From positions 1 through 41,823 of the forward strand of contig JABABS010000041.1 of the NCBI GenBank assembly GCA_014238125.1: 41,823 nt of DNA. Direction: 5' to 3'. The notes under the pieces are model-generated. The model was not told the DNA's origin, ran no database searches, and worked only from the letters and a program-made list of their open reading frames with translations. Both the position numbers and the translations under genes were made by a program. Positions 17,471-25,539 of the stretch are shown here, piece after piece; within the stretch, counting starts at the first letter, position 1; each line of letters begins with the position of its first letter. The DNA comes from Phycisphaerales bacterium (GTDB lineage: Bacteria > Planctomycetota > Phycisphaerae > Phycisphaerales > SM1A02).

Positions 17471-17905
17471 TTACTGTGTAATATCCGATGCAGCACCTTC
17501 GCCACCAGGTTGTTTGTCTTCGCCCCAACTGATCACGTCGAAACTCGCATTGACATCGCCCGGAACAATGATTTCGTATGGAACGCCCCATGGGTCGATG
17601 ATGTCTGCTGCTTTTTCAAGATAAGGTCCGTGTTGACCACCACCATCATCTGGCGAAAGAAGAAGAATTTCTAAGTCGAAGTTATCATCAATTACAGTGA
17701 GTCCCTCGTCAAGAAGATAGAGTTTAATTTTTTCTGCAATTGCTTTTGCTTTTGTAGCGGCAGCGGTTTGTTTTGCTTGACCAACTCTACTCAATAATTT
17801 TGGAGCGATAAGTGTTGCGAGCACTGCGATAATGGTGACTACAACAATAATTTCTAGAAGGGTGAAGCCACGAGTGAGAGGTCTTTGTTTTGATTTGTTT
17901 TTCAT
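17471..17905 (-). CDS. gspG: Major pseudopilin GspG
   Basis: A 144-residue shaft subunit. The leader is MKNKSKQRPLTRG, cleaved before FTLLEIIVVVTIIAVLATLIAPKLL (Glu at +5). The globular domain has the helix QTAAATKAKAIAEKIKLYLLDEG. The C-terminal GspG hallmark, DPWGVPYEI with a distal loop rich in acidic residues (WGEDKQPGGEG...SDI), matches the calcium-binding loop of known GspG. The size is typical. It is the central pseudopilin of the operon, 20 bp after gspF. Confidence 0.97.
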   Translation of the reverse strand: MKNKSKQRPLTRGFTLLEIIVVVTIIAVLATLIAPKLLSRVGQAKQTAAATKAKAIAEKIKLYLLDEGLTVIDDNFDLEILLLSPDDGGGQHGPYLEKAADIIDPWGVPYEIIVPGDVNASFDVISWGEDKQPGGEGAASDITQ

Positions 17906-17925
17906 AGGTACTTTGTGTAACGGCG

Positions 17926-19137
17926 TTACCGTACGAGTGATTGCATTTCGAGTAATGGAAGAAGAATAGCAGCAAGGACGAAACTCGCCAAGCCAGCCAT
18001 GACAATAAGTAAAATTGGAGGTAACGCTTTCGTGAATAATTTTAACGAGGCGTTGACCTGACGATCAAATGACGTAGCGGAGTGCAAAAGCATATCTTCT
18101 AATTTGCCAGATTGCTCACCGAGGTTTACAACCTGCACGAGCAAAGGTGGAAACAAACCAGAGCGTTCTAGGGGTTTTGCAATTGGACGACCGGCACGGA
18201 CTTCTACTTGCACATTTTCAATCGCATCTGCAAGTGCTGCATTGCCAAGTGTATCTTTTGTAATATTTAAACTGTCAAGTATAGGTAAACCCGCAGACGT
18301 GAGTGTTCCCAAAGTACGCGTGAAACGAGTGACAGCAACATCTCGAAGCAGAGGTCCAAGAAGAGGAATACGGAGTTTAAATCGATCTAGTTTTAATTTG
18401 TTCTCTGCAGAACTTGTCCATGATTTCCAACCGATGATTGAAACGAAAGCAGTGCCGATCATCCATGGCCACCATATTTTAATGAACTCCGCGAAACCCA
18501 TTACAACTTTTGTTGGCCAGGGCAATACCATTTCGCCTGCTAGGGGTCCAATCAATCTCGGAATAAGTACAGTGACAAGTACGATGCCGCTCATGCCTAT
18601 GAGGGCAGCAATGATCGCGGGGTATATAATTGCGCCAACAAGTTCACGGCGAAGTTCAAGTGAGCGATCCATGAGATCAGCAAGTTGGTGGAGAATATCG
18701 CTCATGTTTCCAGAGGCGTCCGCAGCGTGAAGCATTCCGATGATGAGATCATCAAATGGTTTGCCCCATTGTTCTGCTACTTTATAGAGTGGATCACCAG
18801 CTTCAACGCCTTGGATGAGATGGTCGAGTACCTCGGCAGAAGCGGATGTTGCTTGCTGGCGAATCGTTTTTAACGATTGCATTAAAGGAAGACCAGCCTC
18901 GAGTGCTGTTGCAAGTTCTCGAATTAGTGTTGCAGTTTCATTATGCGACATCCTTCGGCGAGATCGTTTCTTTTGAGAATTCGCAAGTTTTTTTCGACCG
19001 TGCAGTTGCTCTACTTTTGTCGCTGTTTCGCCGCGTTGTCCAAGTTGGCGAATAATGTCAGCACGATCAACACCGCTCAGGATGCCAGATCGGATTTCGC
19101 CATTACTTGTCAAACTGTCAAAACGAAAATCATGCAT
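17926..19137 (-). CDS. gspF: Type II secretion inner-membrane platform protein GspF
   Basis: A 403-residue polytopic membrane protein with two T2SSF domains. The first cytoplasmic domain (about 70-170) includes ATLIRELATALEAGLPLMQSL and DPLYKVAEQW. A membrane segment lies at about 170-200, with a possible second hydrophobic stretch at about 215-235. The second cytoplasmic domain (about 270-370) repeats the first pattern with FTRTLGTLTSAGLPILDSLNI, and there is a final helix near 375-398. Length and domain order are normal for GspF, which couples the GspE ATPase to pseudopilus assembly. It starts 9 bp after the gspE stop. Confidence 0.96.
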   Translation of the reverse strand: MHDFRFDSLTSNGEIRSGILSGVDRADIIRQLGQRGETATKVEQLHGRKKLANSQKKRSRRRMSHNETATLIRELATALEAGLPLMQSLKTIRQQATSASAEVLDHLIQGVEAGDPLYKVAEQWGKPFDDLIIGMLHAADASGNMSDILHQLADLMDRSLELRRELVGAIIYPAIIAALIGMSGIVLVTVLIPRLIGPLAGEMVLPWPTKVVMGFAEFIKIWWPWMIGTAFVSIIGWKSWTSSAENKLKLDRFKLRIPLLGPLLRDVAVTRFTRTLGTLTSAGLPILDSLNITKDTLGNAALADAIENVQVEVRAGRPIAKPLERSGLFPPLLVQVVNLGEQSGKLEDMLLHSATSFDRQVNASLKLFTKALPPILLIVMAGLASFVLAAILLPLLEMQSLVR

Positions 19138-19146
19138 AGTATGCGC

Positions 19147-20772
19147 CTATATTTCATCAGTGTCTTGTGTTGCTCGTAACACTTCAGAAATTGTCGTCAG
19201 CCCCTGTGAAACTTTGATCATGCCGTCGCGGCGCATATCAATATGCGTGTTTGGGAGTAGTGTTCCTAACTGTCCAGCAGGTAAATTATCTGACACGGCA
19301 GCACGGAATTTTCCAGTAAGAGTGATTAATTCGAAATAACCAATCCGTCCATGTGAACCTGTACTGTTGCATTTTTCACATCCACGACCAGTCCACATTT
19401 TCCCGCCTAACAATTCTATTTCTTCGGCAGATAAGCGGTGGGAGATATCTTCAGTAATAGGAATTTCTTCTTTGCATTCGTCGCAAATTCTACGACCGAG
19501 ACGTTGAGCAAGCACGCCTTCAAGCACTGAAGCTACAAGGTATGGCTCCACGCCCATGTCAATGAGGCGACCAATGGAACTTACAGCATCGTTTGTGTGA
19601 ATAGTTGAAAAGATCAAATGACCAGTAAGTGCCGAACGAATTGCAATGTCTGCAGTTTCAGCATCACGAATTTCACCAACAAAAATAACATCAGGATCTT
19701 GGCGAAGAATCGAACGTAGACCAGTTGCAAACGTGAGGCCTCGTTTTGGGTTCACAGGAATTTGATTGATACCCGCGAGTTCGTATTCGACAGGATCTTC
19801 AATCGTAATGATTTTTTTAGAAGGATCGTAGAGCTTCGATAGTGCTGCGTAAAGAGAGGTTGTTTTACCAGAACCAGTTGGTCCGGTGACAAGCACAAGG
19901 CCGTGTGGTTTGGCAATTAATGCATCGATTTCATTTCGCATTGATTCGACCATGCCCAGAGAAATAAGATCGAGGGGGAGAGCGCTCTTGTCAAGAATCC
20001 GCATGACGACGGATTCGCCGTAAAGTGTAGGAACAGTTGAAACACGAATGTCAACTTTTCTGCCTTCAAAACGCAGCGCGATGTGACCGTCTTGAGGAAT
20101 GTAACGTTCTGCAATATTCATCGATGACATGATTTTAATTCGACCAGTCAACGCTGGTTGCAAATGTTTAGGTGGTGGCGGCTGTTCAATCAAAATACCA
20201 TCTATGCGATATTTAACTTTGAGTTCAGTTTCGAACGGTTCAATGTGAACATCACTCGCTCGTGATTGAATTGCTTCAAGAAGAATCAAGTTCACCAGGT
20301 TGATGAGAGTTGGTTCTTCAGCCATTCGGTGTATATCATCTGCCTCGATGGTGTCAAGATTGTGTGAGGCCTCGTCTGTGTCATCAGAAGTTTGACCGCC
20401 AAGACTCTCAGCCATTCTTGCTGCAGTTGTTCCGAAATATTTCCTCATGAGTTCTGAAAAAATTTCGTCTGTGACACCAGCTCGAGTGACCGGGTAACCC
20501 GTAATCGTGGCAACTTCATCAGAAGCTTCTATGTCATCAGGTTGGAGCATTACAACAACGAGTTGACCATCCGCTAAAGCAATCGGAATTGTTCGTAGAC
20601 GTACGGCAAGTTCAGCATTGATAAGGGTTGGAATATTCTCATCGATCTCTGGGTGTTCGCTGATCCAAATCAAACCGTGCTCGATGCAGTGCTGCTCCGT
20701 ACCTTGAATTACATTTGGTTCAATGTCCGAGGGTTCAGGAAGATCTGGAGATGTTGAGATTCCGTTGTTCAT
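19147..20772 (-). CDS. gspE: Type II secretion ATPase GspE
   Basis: A 541-residue cytoplasmic AAA+-like secretion ATPase that powers pseudopilus assembly. The N-terminal MshEN/N1E-like region (about 1-120) is followed by the N2E domain (EPTLINLVNLILLEAI...SRASDVHIEP, about 153-180). The P-loop GPTGSGKTT is at 297-305, the Asp box IEDPVEYEL near 324-331, Walker B DVIFVGEIRD at 361-370 and the His box GHLIFSTIHTND near 384-395. The zinc-binding tetracysteine motif is Cys430, Cys433, Cys465 and Cys468. All catalytic motifs are intact. It starts 6 bp after the upstream secreted-protein gene. Confidence 0.97.
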   Translation of the reverse strand: MNNGISTSPDLPEPSDIEPNVIQGTEQHCIEHGLIWISEHPEIDENIPTLINAELAVRLRTIPIALADGQLVVVMLQPDDIEASDEVATITGYPVTRAGVTDEIFSELMRKYFGTTAARMAESLGGQTSDDTDEASHNLDTIEADDIHRMAEEPTLINLVNLILLEAIQSRASDVHIEPFETELKVKYRIDGILIEQPPPPKHLQPALTGRIKIMSSMNIAERYIPQDGHIALRFEGRKVDIRVSTVPTLYGESVVMRILDKSALPLDLISLGMVESMRNEIDALIAKPHGLVLVTGPTGSGKTTSLYAALSKLYDPSKKIITIEDPVEYELAGINQIPVNPKRGLTFATGLRSILRQDPDVIFVGEIRDAETADIAIRSALTGHLIFSTIHTNDAVSSIGRLIDMGVEPYLVASVLEGVLAQRLGRRICDECKEEIPITEDISHRLSAEEIELLGGKMWTGRGCEKCNSTGSHGRIGYFELITLTGKFRAAVSDNLPAGQLGTLLPNTHIDMRRDGMIKVSQGLTTISEVLRATQDTDEI

Positions 20773-20778
20773 ATTTCG

Positions 20779-22149
20779 TTAACGTCCGCCCTTGGCTCCA
20801 GAACCGCTGCCACCACCTTTAGGATTTGAAAGGCCAGCAGGGTTGGGCTTAGGCAGACCATCTTTGCCTTTTCCAGATTTGCCCGAACTACCACCTTGGA
20901 TGCTCAGGCCTCCATCGGGACCAACAAGTGGTCTGCTTGGTTTGGAGAGATTGTCGTAGGGTTGTTCATCTCTTGGCACCCATCTGCGAGCGCCTTCAAG
21001 TTCTAAAAATATATCAGGCGAGAGGATGTCACGAAGCATATCAATATACCTACGACCGACTGCCTCCCTGTCTTTATAGATGGACCGAGTTGGGTCATTT
21101 AATTTTTCAGGTGTTCCTCCAGATTTTCGAATTTGCCCAGAGAGCGCTCTATTTATTTTCACTTTAGGATCGTGCCTTCGAGTTAGGTTGAGTAGGTCAT
21201 AATTTAGGACTAGAAGCTCGCCAAGATAAGCCGTTTCGAGCTGGATCACTAATGCATGTATCTCCGGCTCATATGAATCCTTCTCAGCAGCTTGGCGAAG
21301 AATTCGTTGGGCTGGAGTTTTTCGGTAAATTCTAGGGTACCCACGATTTAATGCTCTCAATCTAAAATCTTCGCCATCTTGTGGGCTGAGTGAACTACTG
21401 ATGACTTCAATATATCTGTCATTGATGTCCCTGACATTGATTCGCGATTTGATCTCAGTTTCGACAAGCTCTGGAGAACGGCCAGTGTTATCTATGAGAA
21501 TGTTGTCGAATAACTTTTTTGGATTTCCGCGTAGAATTGCATCTCGTTTTCGCATCGCTTTGTCTAACGCAACTGCGTATTCTTCAAGTTGGGGAGTGAT
21601 GATAGATTCAGCAGTACCTGAAAGATTTGTGTCTCGAGTAATGTGGAACAAGTCAGTGGATTCACCGCTGAGTCTACCTTTGTTGATATTTTTTTCGCGG
21701 TAAAGCCTTTGTGCAAAGGATGGCCAGAGTTCAAGTTGTTCTGCAACAAGAATTGTTTTTACATTCTCAAGTAACCCTTGGTCGAGCGCTCGTTTTTCTT
21801 CAAGCCATTCACCTAGAGTATCAAAGACTGGCTTTAGTGTGTCTCGCTCATTATCCGGCTTATTTATCTTGAGTTCATCTGCGACTCTATTGAGGCGTTC
21901 GGTTGTTGAAGCCCAACCCATCTCAAAGTCGTCGTTGTAAGAATTAAACATTGCTTCGACAATGACTTCTTGGGTGTCATCAAGGTCTAAACCCTCTGCA
22001 AATACAACTAGGTCTCTCGTGAAAAATTCTGGGTGCATAGCTTCTGCCATGAATTCCATTTGACCGTGTGTTGTTTGTGAGATTGATACACTTGCTACGA
22101 ATGAAATACTTGCAAATGCAAGGGTACAAAGGGTGTTTTTTGGGTTCAT
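20779..22149 (-). CDS. Secreted protein of unknown function at the head of the gsp operon
   Basis: A 456-residue protein with a signal peptide (about 1-30: Lys then TLCTLAFASISFVASVSIS, ending near HGQ). A long helical, charged body follows (LDLDDTQEVIVEAMFNSYNDDF, EWLEEKRALDQGLLENVKTIL), reminiscent of periplasmic LTxxQ/Spy-like helical proteins. The last 50 residues are Gly/Ser/Lys/Pro-rich and probably disordered. No family is recognised. It is tightly linked to gspE (6 bp), so a role in secretion, or as a substrate, is plausible. The ATG at 22149 overlaps the stop of a small upstream ORF as ATGA; a GGAG lies about 12 nt upstream. Confidence 0.75.
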   Translation of the reverse strand: MNPKNTLCTLAFASISFVASVSISQTTHGQMEFMAEAMHPEFFTRDLVVFAEGLDLDDTQEVIVEAMFNSYNDDFEMGWASTTERLNRVADELKINKPDNERDTLKPVFDTLGEWLEEKRALDQGLLENVKTILVAEQLELWPSFAQRLYREKNINKGRLSGESTDLFHITRDTNLSGTAESIITPQLEEYAVALDKAMRKRDAILRGNPKKLFDNILIDNTGRSPELVETEIKSRINVRDINDRYIEVISSSLSPQDGEDFRLRALNRGYPRIYRKTPAQRILRQAAEKDSYEPEIHALVIQLETAYLGELLVLNYDLLNLTRRHDPKVKINRALSGQIRKSGGTPEKLNDPTRSIYKDREAVGRRYIDMLRDILSPDIFLELEGARRWVPRDEQPYDNLSKPSRPLVGPDGGLSIQGGSSGKSGKGKDGLPKPNPAGLSNPKGGGSGSGAKGGR

Positions 22150-22262
22150 AATCCTAATTCTTCTCCATTTTGAGTTTGTTGAATCCTAAATTCGACTAGA
22201 TTCGGCAATGAGTTGAACGAATGAGTGCTAAGAATATCGCTTGGTTTTACGTATTGATGCAT
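22146..22262 (-). CDS. Possible 38-residue leader ORF at the start of the gsp operon
   Basis: The small ORF begins MHQYVKPSDILSTHSFNS and ends NGEELGL, and is not similar to anything I recognise. Two signals argue that it is translated. Its ATG lies exactly 6 nt after GATAGT, the same spacing as the TAGAAT boxes before other operon-head genes. Its stop overlaps the next ATG as ATGA, the commonest junction type in this operon. It could be a true small protein or a leader peptide controlling the operon. The alternative is that it is simply the 5' untranslated region of the next gene, which has a weak GGAG of its own. Confidence 0.45.
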   Translation of the reverse strand: MHQYVKPSDILSTHSFNSLPNLVEFRIQQTQNGEELGL

Positions 22263-22268
22263 AATTCT

Positions 22269-22274
22269 ACTATC
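22269..22274 (-). promoter_or_regulatory. Putative -10 element (GATAGT) of the gsp operon
   Basis: GATAGT matches TATAAT at four of six positions and is placed 6 nt before the ATG at 22262. A TATATAAG stretch about 20 bp further upstream (near 22295) is an alternative. No clear -35. Confidence 0.35.
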
Positions 22275-22296
22275 GGACTTGATGCTCTTATATAGT

Positions 22297-22992
22297 TTAC
22301 TCGGTGATTGTTCTCTGCTCGATTCGTTTTTCAGAGGTGGTAACAACGATTCGATTCACAAAAATCCCTGGTGTATCAATGGATTCTGGGTCAAGTTCGC
22401 CCACAGGGACGAGTTCTTCGACTTCCGCCACAGTGACTTTTCCGCACGTTGCGATCATTGGGTTGAAATTGCGGGCTGTTTTTCTAAAAATGAGATTTCC
22501 TGATTCATCAGCCTTCCATGCTTTTACAAGCGATAGATCAGTGTTGATTCCACGTTCTAGAACGTAGGTGTCACCATCAAAATCACGAGTTTCTTTGCCA
22601 TCTGCGACAATTGTGCCAACACCTGTTTTTGTATAAAACCCGGGTATTCCTGCCCCGCCTGCACGTAAGCGTTCGGCGAGCGTGCCTTGAGGGCAGAATT
22701 CAATATCGAGTTCATTGGCCATAAATTGACGTTCAAATTCAGCGTTTTCTCCAACGTAAGAGCTGAGCATTCTTTTGATTTGTTTTGTTTGAAGCAAAAG
22801 CCCAAGACCCCATTCATCAACTCCAGCGTTATTTGATACACAAGTGAGATTTGTGACACCACTGTCACGCAGAGCGATGATGAGATGTTCGGGGATTCCA
22901 CAAAGTCCGAATCCTCCTACTGCGACCATCATGTCATTTTTGAGTAGTCCATCAAGTGCTTCTTTGGGCGAATTGAAAATTTTATTAGCCAT
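22297..22992 (-). CDS. scoA: 3-oxoacid CoA-transferase subunit A (orphan)
   Basis: A 231-residue alpha subunit of the SCOT/AtoD CoA-transferase family, which moves CoA between succinyl- or acyl-CoA and 3-oxoacids in ketone-body and acetoacetate metabolism. The glycine motif VAVGGFGLCGIPEHLI and SNNAGVDEWGLG, SSYVGEN, ELDIEFCPQGTLAERLRAGGAGIPGFYT and FRKTARNFNP are all characteristic. The catalytic Glu sits on the beta subunit, normally encoded just downstream, yet here the next gene is the gsp operon and no scoB is in the window. The start at 22992 is preferred to a GTG at 23010 because TATGAT lies 6 nt before it and would overlap the longer version. Confidence 0.9.
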   Translation of the reverse strand: MANKIFNSPKEALDGLLKNDMMVAVGGFGLCGIPEHLIIALRDSGVTNLTCVSNNAGVDEWGLGLLLQTKQIKRMLSSYVGENAEFERQFMANELDIEFCPQGTLAERLRAGGAGIPGFYTKTGVGTIVADGKETRDFDGDTYVLERGINTDLSLVKAWKADESGNLIFRKTARNFNPMIATCGKVTVAEVEELVPVGELDPESIDTPGIFVNRIVVTTSEKRIEQRTITE

Positions 22993-22998
22993 ACGGGC

Positions 22999-23004
22999 AT
23001 CATA
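22999..23004 (-). promoter_or_regulatory. Putative -10 element (TATGAT) for a leaderless mRNA
   Basis: TATGAT (five of six to TATAAT), then 6 nt, then the ATG at 22992. TTCACC lies 16 bp upstream as a possible -35. This is the best-supported member of the leaderless set. Confidence 0.65.
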
Positions 23005-23091
23005 CGTCACTTAGAGAGTGGGTGAATGAACTATGGTATTTAGGCTTAGAATCAAACGTTTTGTAAGTTATTCACATGGTGGTCCAAACAA

Positions 23092-23117
23092 GTACCCGGT
23101 CCCGTACCCCGTACCCC
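23092..23117. repeat. Short GTACCC repeat cluster related to the array at 2029
   Basis: GTACCCGGTCCC, GTACCCC, GTACCCC in direct succession, in the 250-bp gap upstream of scoA. It shares the 11-mer GTACCCGGTCC with unit 4 of the array at 2029-2100. Both sites also have GGTGGTCCAAA close by (about 23079 here, 2104 there). The rest of the gap (23011-23261) shows no convincing gene or terminator. Confidence 0.7.
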
Positions 23118-23261
23118 AAAAAGGGCCGGCGCAAAAAAAGCATAATAGAAGTCCCAGATATGTGAAGTTGTTTTTTACGAAGTCACTCGCTGCTTTTGGT
23201 TTTATTTATATATGCAAACATCGCAAGGCCGAAAGAAAAGATGCAGCTCAGCCTAAGATCT

Positions 23262-24596
23262 TTACCCTTGCCGGATCCAGCGAAGAAGTTGTAAAAAACT
23301 TGGAGGTTTGCCCTGCATAAGCACACCAATTCGGAATATTCGAGCGCATCCCCAGATCATGCCAAGCACCGCACCGAAACCAATCACCATGCTCAAGATG
23401 ATTTGCCAAGCAGCAATGGTTTCGGTAGAGGCTGTAATTCTCAATATCATCACAAATGGAATGAGCGGGGGTGTAAAACTTGACACAGTTGCAATAATTC
23501 CGTTTGGATGTTCAGATAGAACAGGCCATAGGGCGAGTGGTATGATCAAGATGATCATGATTGGCCCAATGAGAGATTGTGCGTCTCGTAACTCAGTGAC
23601 CGCGCTGCCAACTGCAGCCATAATAGATGCAATCATAAAGTAAGCCATCGTGAAATAAGCAACAAGGTATAAAAGGTGTGATATAGGAACTAAGTCTAAA
23701 AGTGCAAAAGTAATGAGCCCAGCGATTGCTGCTCCGCCGTACATCAATAGCATGATGAAACTGACCCCTGCTTGGCCAAGAATTTTACCACCTAAAAGTT
23801 GAAGGGGGCTCACTGCACTGAGCAACACTTCCATCACTTTGTTTCCTTTTTCTTCAATCGTCGTTGTCAATAGATAATTTCCACTTGTGAATGTGGCGAT
23901 CCACAACAACATCATAAAAGCCATCGGGATAATTCGTCTTGCCGCTTCGTTGTCTTCCTTTTCGCCACCGTCATGGGTTAGTCTTGTAGCTGCAACCCGT
24001 GGTCTTCTGACCATATCGTACATCTCTGATGGTTCGTATCCTAATCGGCTAAGGCGGACATCAACAACGGATTTTGCAGCTGCGGATGAAAGAAGGTCTG
24101 TGTGATTGGGGGAGAAACTACTAGGAATAAGCACTTCAAGTCGATCGTTTGTTTCACTTGTTTGATTTCCCAATAATGAATCTGGTACAACAATTAATGC
24201 AGCTAAATCACCGTTACGAACATCCTCTTTGAGCCGTTCTACTTCGGTGATAGATGCTCGATGTAATACGATGTTTGTCGTGTTCGATGCAGAGTGAGTT
24301 AGCATTGAGGAAGCGAGTGGATCTTGCTTTACTATATCTGGCAATTGCTCAATGAGTTCAGCGTTCGGATTTTCTTTTGAATGTAATCGTTCTTGAAATT
24401 CTTGAACGACATCATCTGGTGCAATGATCGCAACAGTTCCAGTCATTGGTGTAGTGTTTGCTTCCATCATAAGGGGCATCACTACAATAAAGAGCCCCAT
24501 CATCAATAAAGGCATGATGACTGCACCGATCAAAAATGCTTTTGTCATTGCAGTATGTCGAAATTCTCTCCAAGCAACTGTAAGTGTTTTAGACAT
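23262..24596 (-). CDS. ABC transporter permease (NatB/ABC-2 type)
   Basis: A 444-residue permease of the ABC-2 family. One transmembrane helix (about 20-40) is followed by a large extracytoplasmic domain (about 45-225) with a DUF3526/NatB-like layout. A cluster of five or six helices then fills residues 230-430, with the conserved EEKGNKVMEVLLSAVSPLQLLGGKILG segment that NatB-type permeases carry. It pairs with the ATPase encoded just upstream, whose stop lies inside this start region (8-bp overlap), so the ATG at 24596 is chosen over a longer frame. The substrate is unknown; sodium or peptide export is the usual family guess. Confidence 0.88.
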   Translation of the reverse strand: MSKTLTVAWREFRHTAMTKAFLIGAVIMPLLMMGLFIVVMPLMMEANTTPMTGTVAIIAPDDVVQEFQERLHSKENPNAELIEQLPDIVKQDPLASSMLTHSASNTTNIVLHRASITEVERLKEDVRNGDLAALIVVPDSLLGNQTSETNDRLEVLIPSSFSPNHTDLLSSAAAKSVVDVRLSRLGYEPSEMYDMVRRPRVAATRLTHDGGEKEDNEAARRIIPMAFMMLLWIATFTSGNYLLTTTIEEKGNKVMEVLLSAVSPLQLLGGKILGQAGVSFIMLLMYGGAAIAGLITFALLDLVPISHLLYLVAYFTMAYFMIASIMAAVGSAVTELRDAQSLIGPIMIILIIPLALWPVLSEHPNGIIATVSSFTPPLIPFVMILRITASTETIAAWQIILSMVIGFGAVLGMIWGCARIFRIGVLMQGKPPSFLQLLRWIRQG

Positions 24597-25539
24597 TAGA
24601 CAGTTCCTCTCGAATTTGATCAGCTGCCTTGGTTCCCCGTCTTCGTGCAACCTGTTCAATAAACACTTCATCAAGAGTAGGTTTTACAATTTTAATTCCA
24701 CGTACTGGAGTTGTTTGAACTATTTTTCTTAGCACTTCTGTAGCGTCAATTTGATCATCAAGTCGCAAAAGTAGATGATTACTTTTAATCGTGTTTTCAA
24801 CGAGGGTTGTCCCAGCAATTTTGGAGAGATCGCAATTCTTGTCAACAGGTTCCACGCTTATTATTCGTGGGTCAAATTGAGCTTGAATGGCATTTACAGT
24901 ACCATCGAGAACTTTTTTTCCTTCGTCAATCATGATGATTCTGTTGCAAATTTGTTCCGCCTGAGGAAGTACATGGGTTGAAAATAAAATAGTTCGACCT
25001 TGTTGATGCAGTTCATCGATGATTCCACCGATGACTCGGGCGTTGACGGGATCTAATCCAGAGAATGGTTCATCAAGAATGATCAATTCGGGTTCATGAA
25101 TTATTGCAGCAAGAAATTGTACTTTTTGCTGCATCCCTTTTGATAACTCTTCACAACGACGATTACGAATTTCAGGTAATTCAACACGTTCGAGCCATTC
25201 GTCAATACGTTTTCGAAGTATTGAACTTCGGACACCTTTGAGTTTACCAATGTATTCAACGAAGCCCCCGACTTTCATTTTTCTGTACACGCCACGTTCT
25301 TCTGGAAGGTAACCAATTCTATCTTTTGCTTTCAAGGCAGAAGTGCCAAGTACTTGAACGCTTCCACTGTCTGCATGAATGATAGACATGAGCATCCGAA
25401 TGGTTGTGCTTTTTCCAGCACCGTTTGGTCCAAGAAAACCGCAAAGCGAGCCAGTTGGGACTTCAAGGTCAAGATCAATGACAGCTTTGGTATCGCCAAA
25501 AGATTTTGAAACGTTACGTATCTCTATTGCTGCTGTCAC
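24589..25539 (-). CDS. ABC transporter ATP-binding protein (NatA-type)
   Basis: A 316-residue cytoplasmic ATPase. Walker A is GPNGAGKST (37-45), the signature LSKGMQ starts at 132, Walker B is LIILDEP with Glu157, and the switch His is His189. The Q-loop region is around YLPEERGVY, a NatA feature. After the nucleotide-binding domain, a C-terminal extension of about 90 residues (DUF4162-like) ends IVKPTLDEVFIEQV. It drives the permease encoded downstream. Its start overlaps the stop of the exported protein gene upstream by 4 bp, so the three genes form one operon. Confidence 0.93.
   Translation of the reverse strand: MTAAIEIRNVSKSFGDTKAVIDLDLEVPTGSLCGFLGPNGAGKSTTIRMLMSIIHADSGSVQVLGTSALKAKDRIGYLPEERGVYRKMKVGGFVEYIGKLKGVRSSILRKRIDEWLERVELPEIRNRRCEELSKGMQQKVQFLAAIIHEPELIILDEPFSGLDPVNARVIGGIIDELHQQGRTILFSTHVLPQAEQICNRIIMIDEGKKVLDGTVNAIQAQFDPRIISVEPVDKNCDLSKIAGTTLVENTIKSNHLLLRLDDQIDATEVLRKIVQTTPVRGIKIVKPTLDEVFIEQVARRRGTKAADQIREELSNV

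Noticed and set aside
18104-18730. 208-residue plus-strand ORF
   Set aside because: It is antisense to the conserved second half of GspF and has no family features.
23033-23320. 95-residue plus-strand ORF across the scoA/ABC gap
   Set aside because: It runs through the GTACCC repeats and into the permease gene, has no start signal and a composition unlike the neighbouring proteins.
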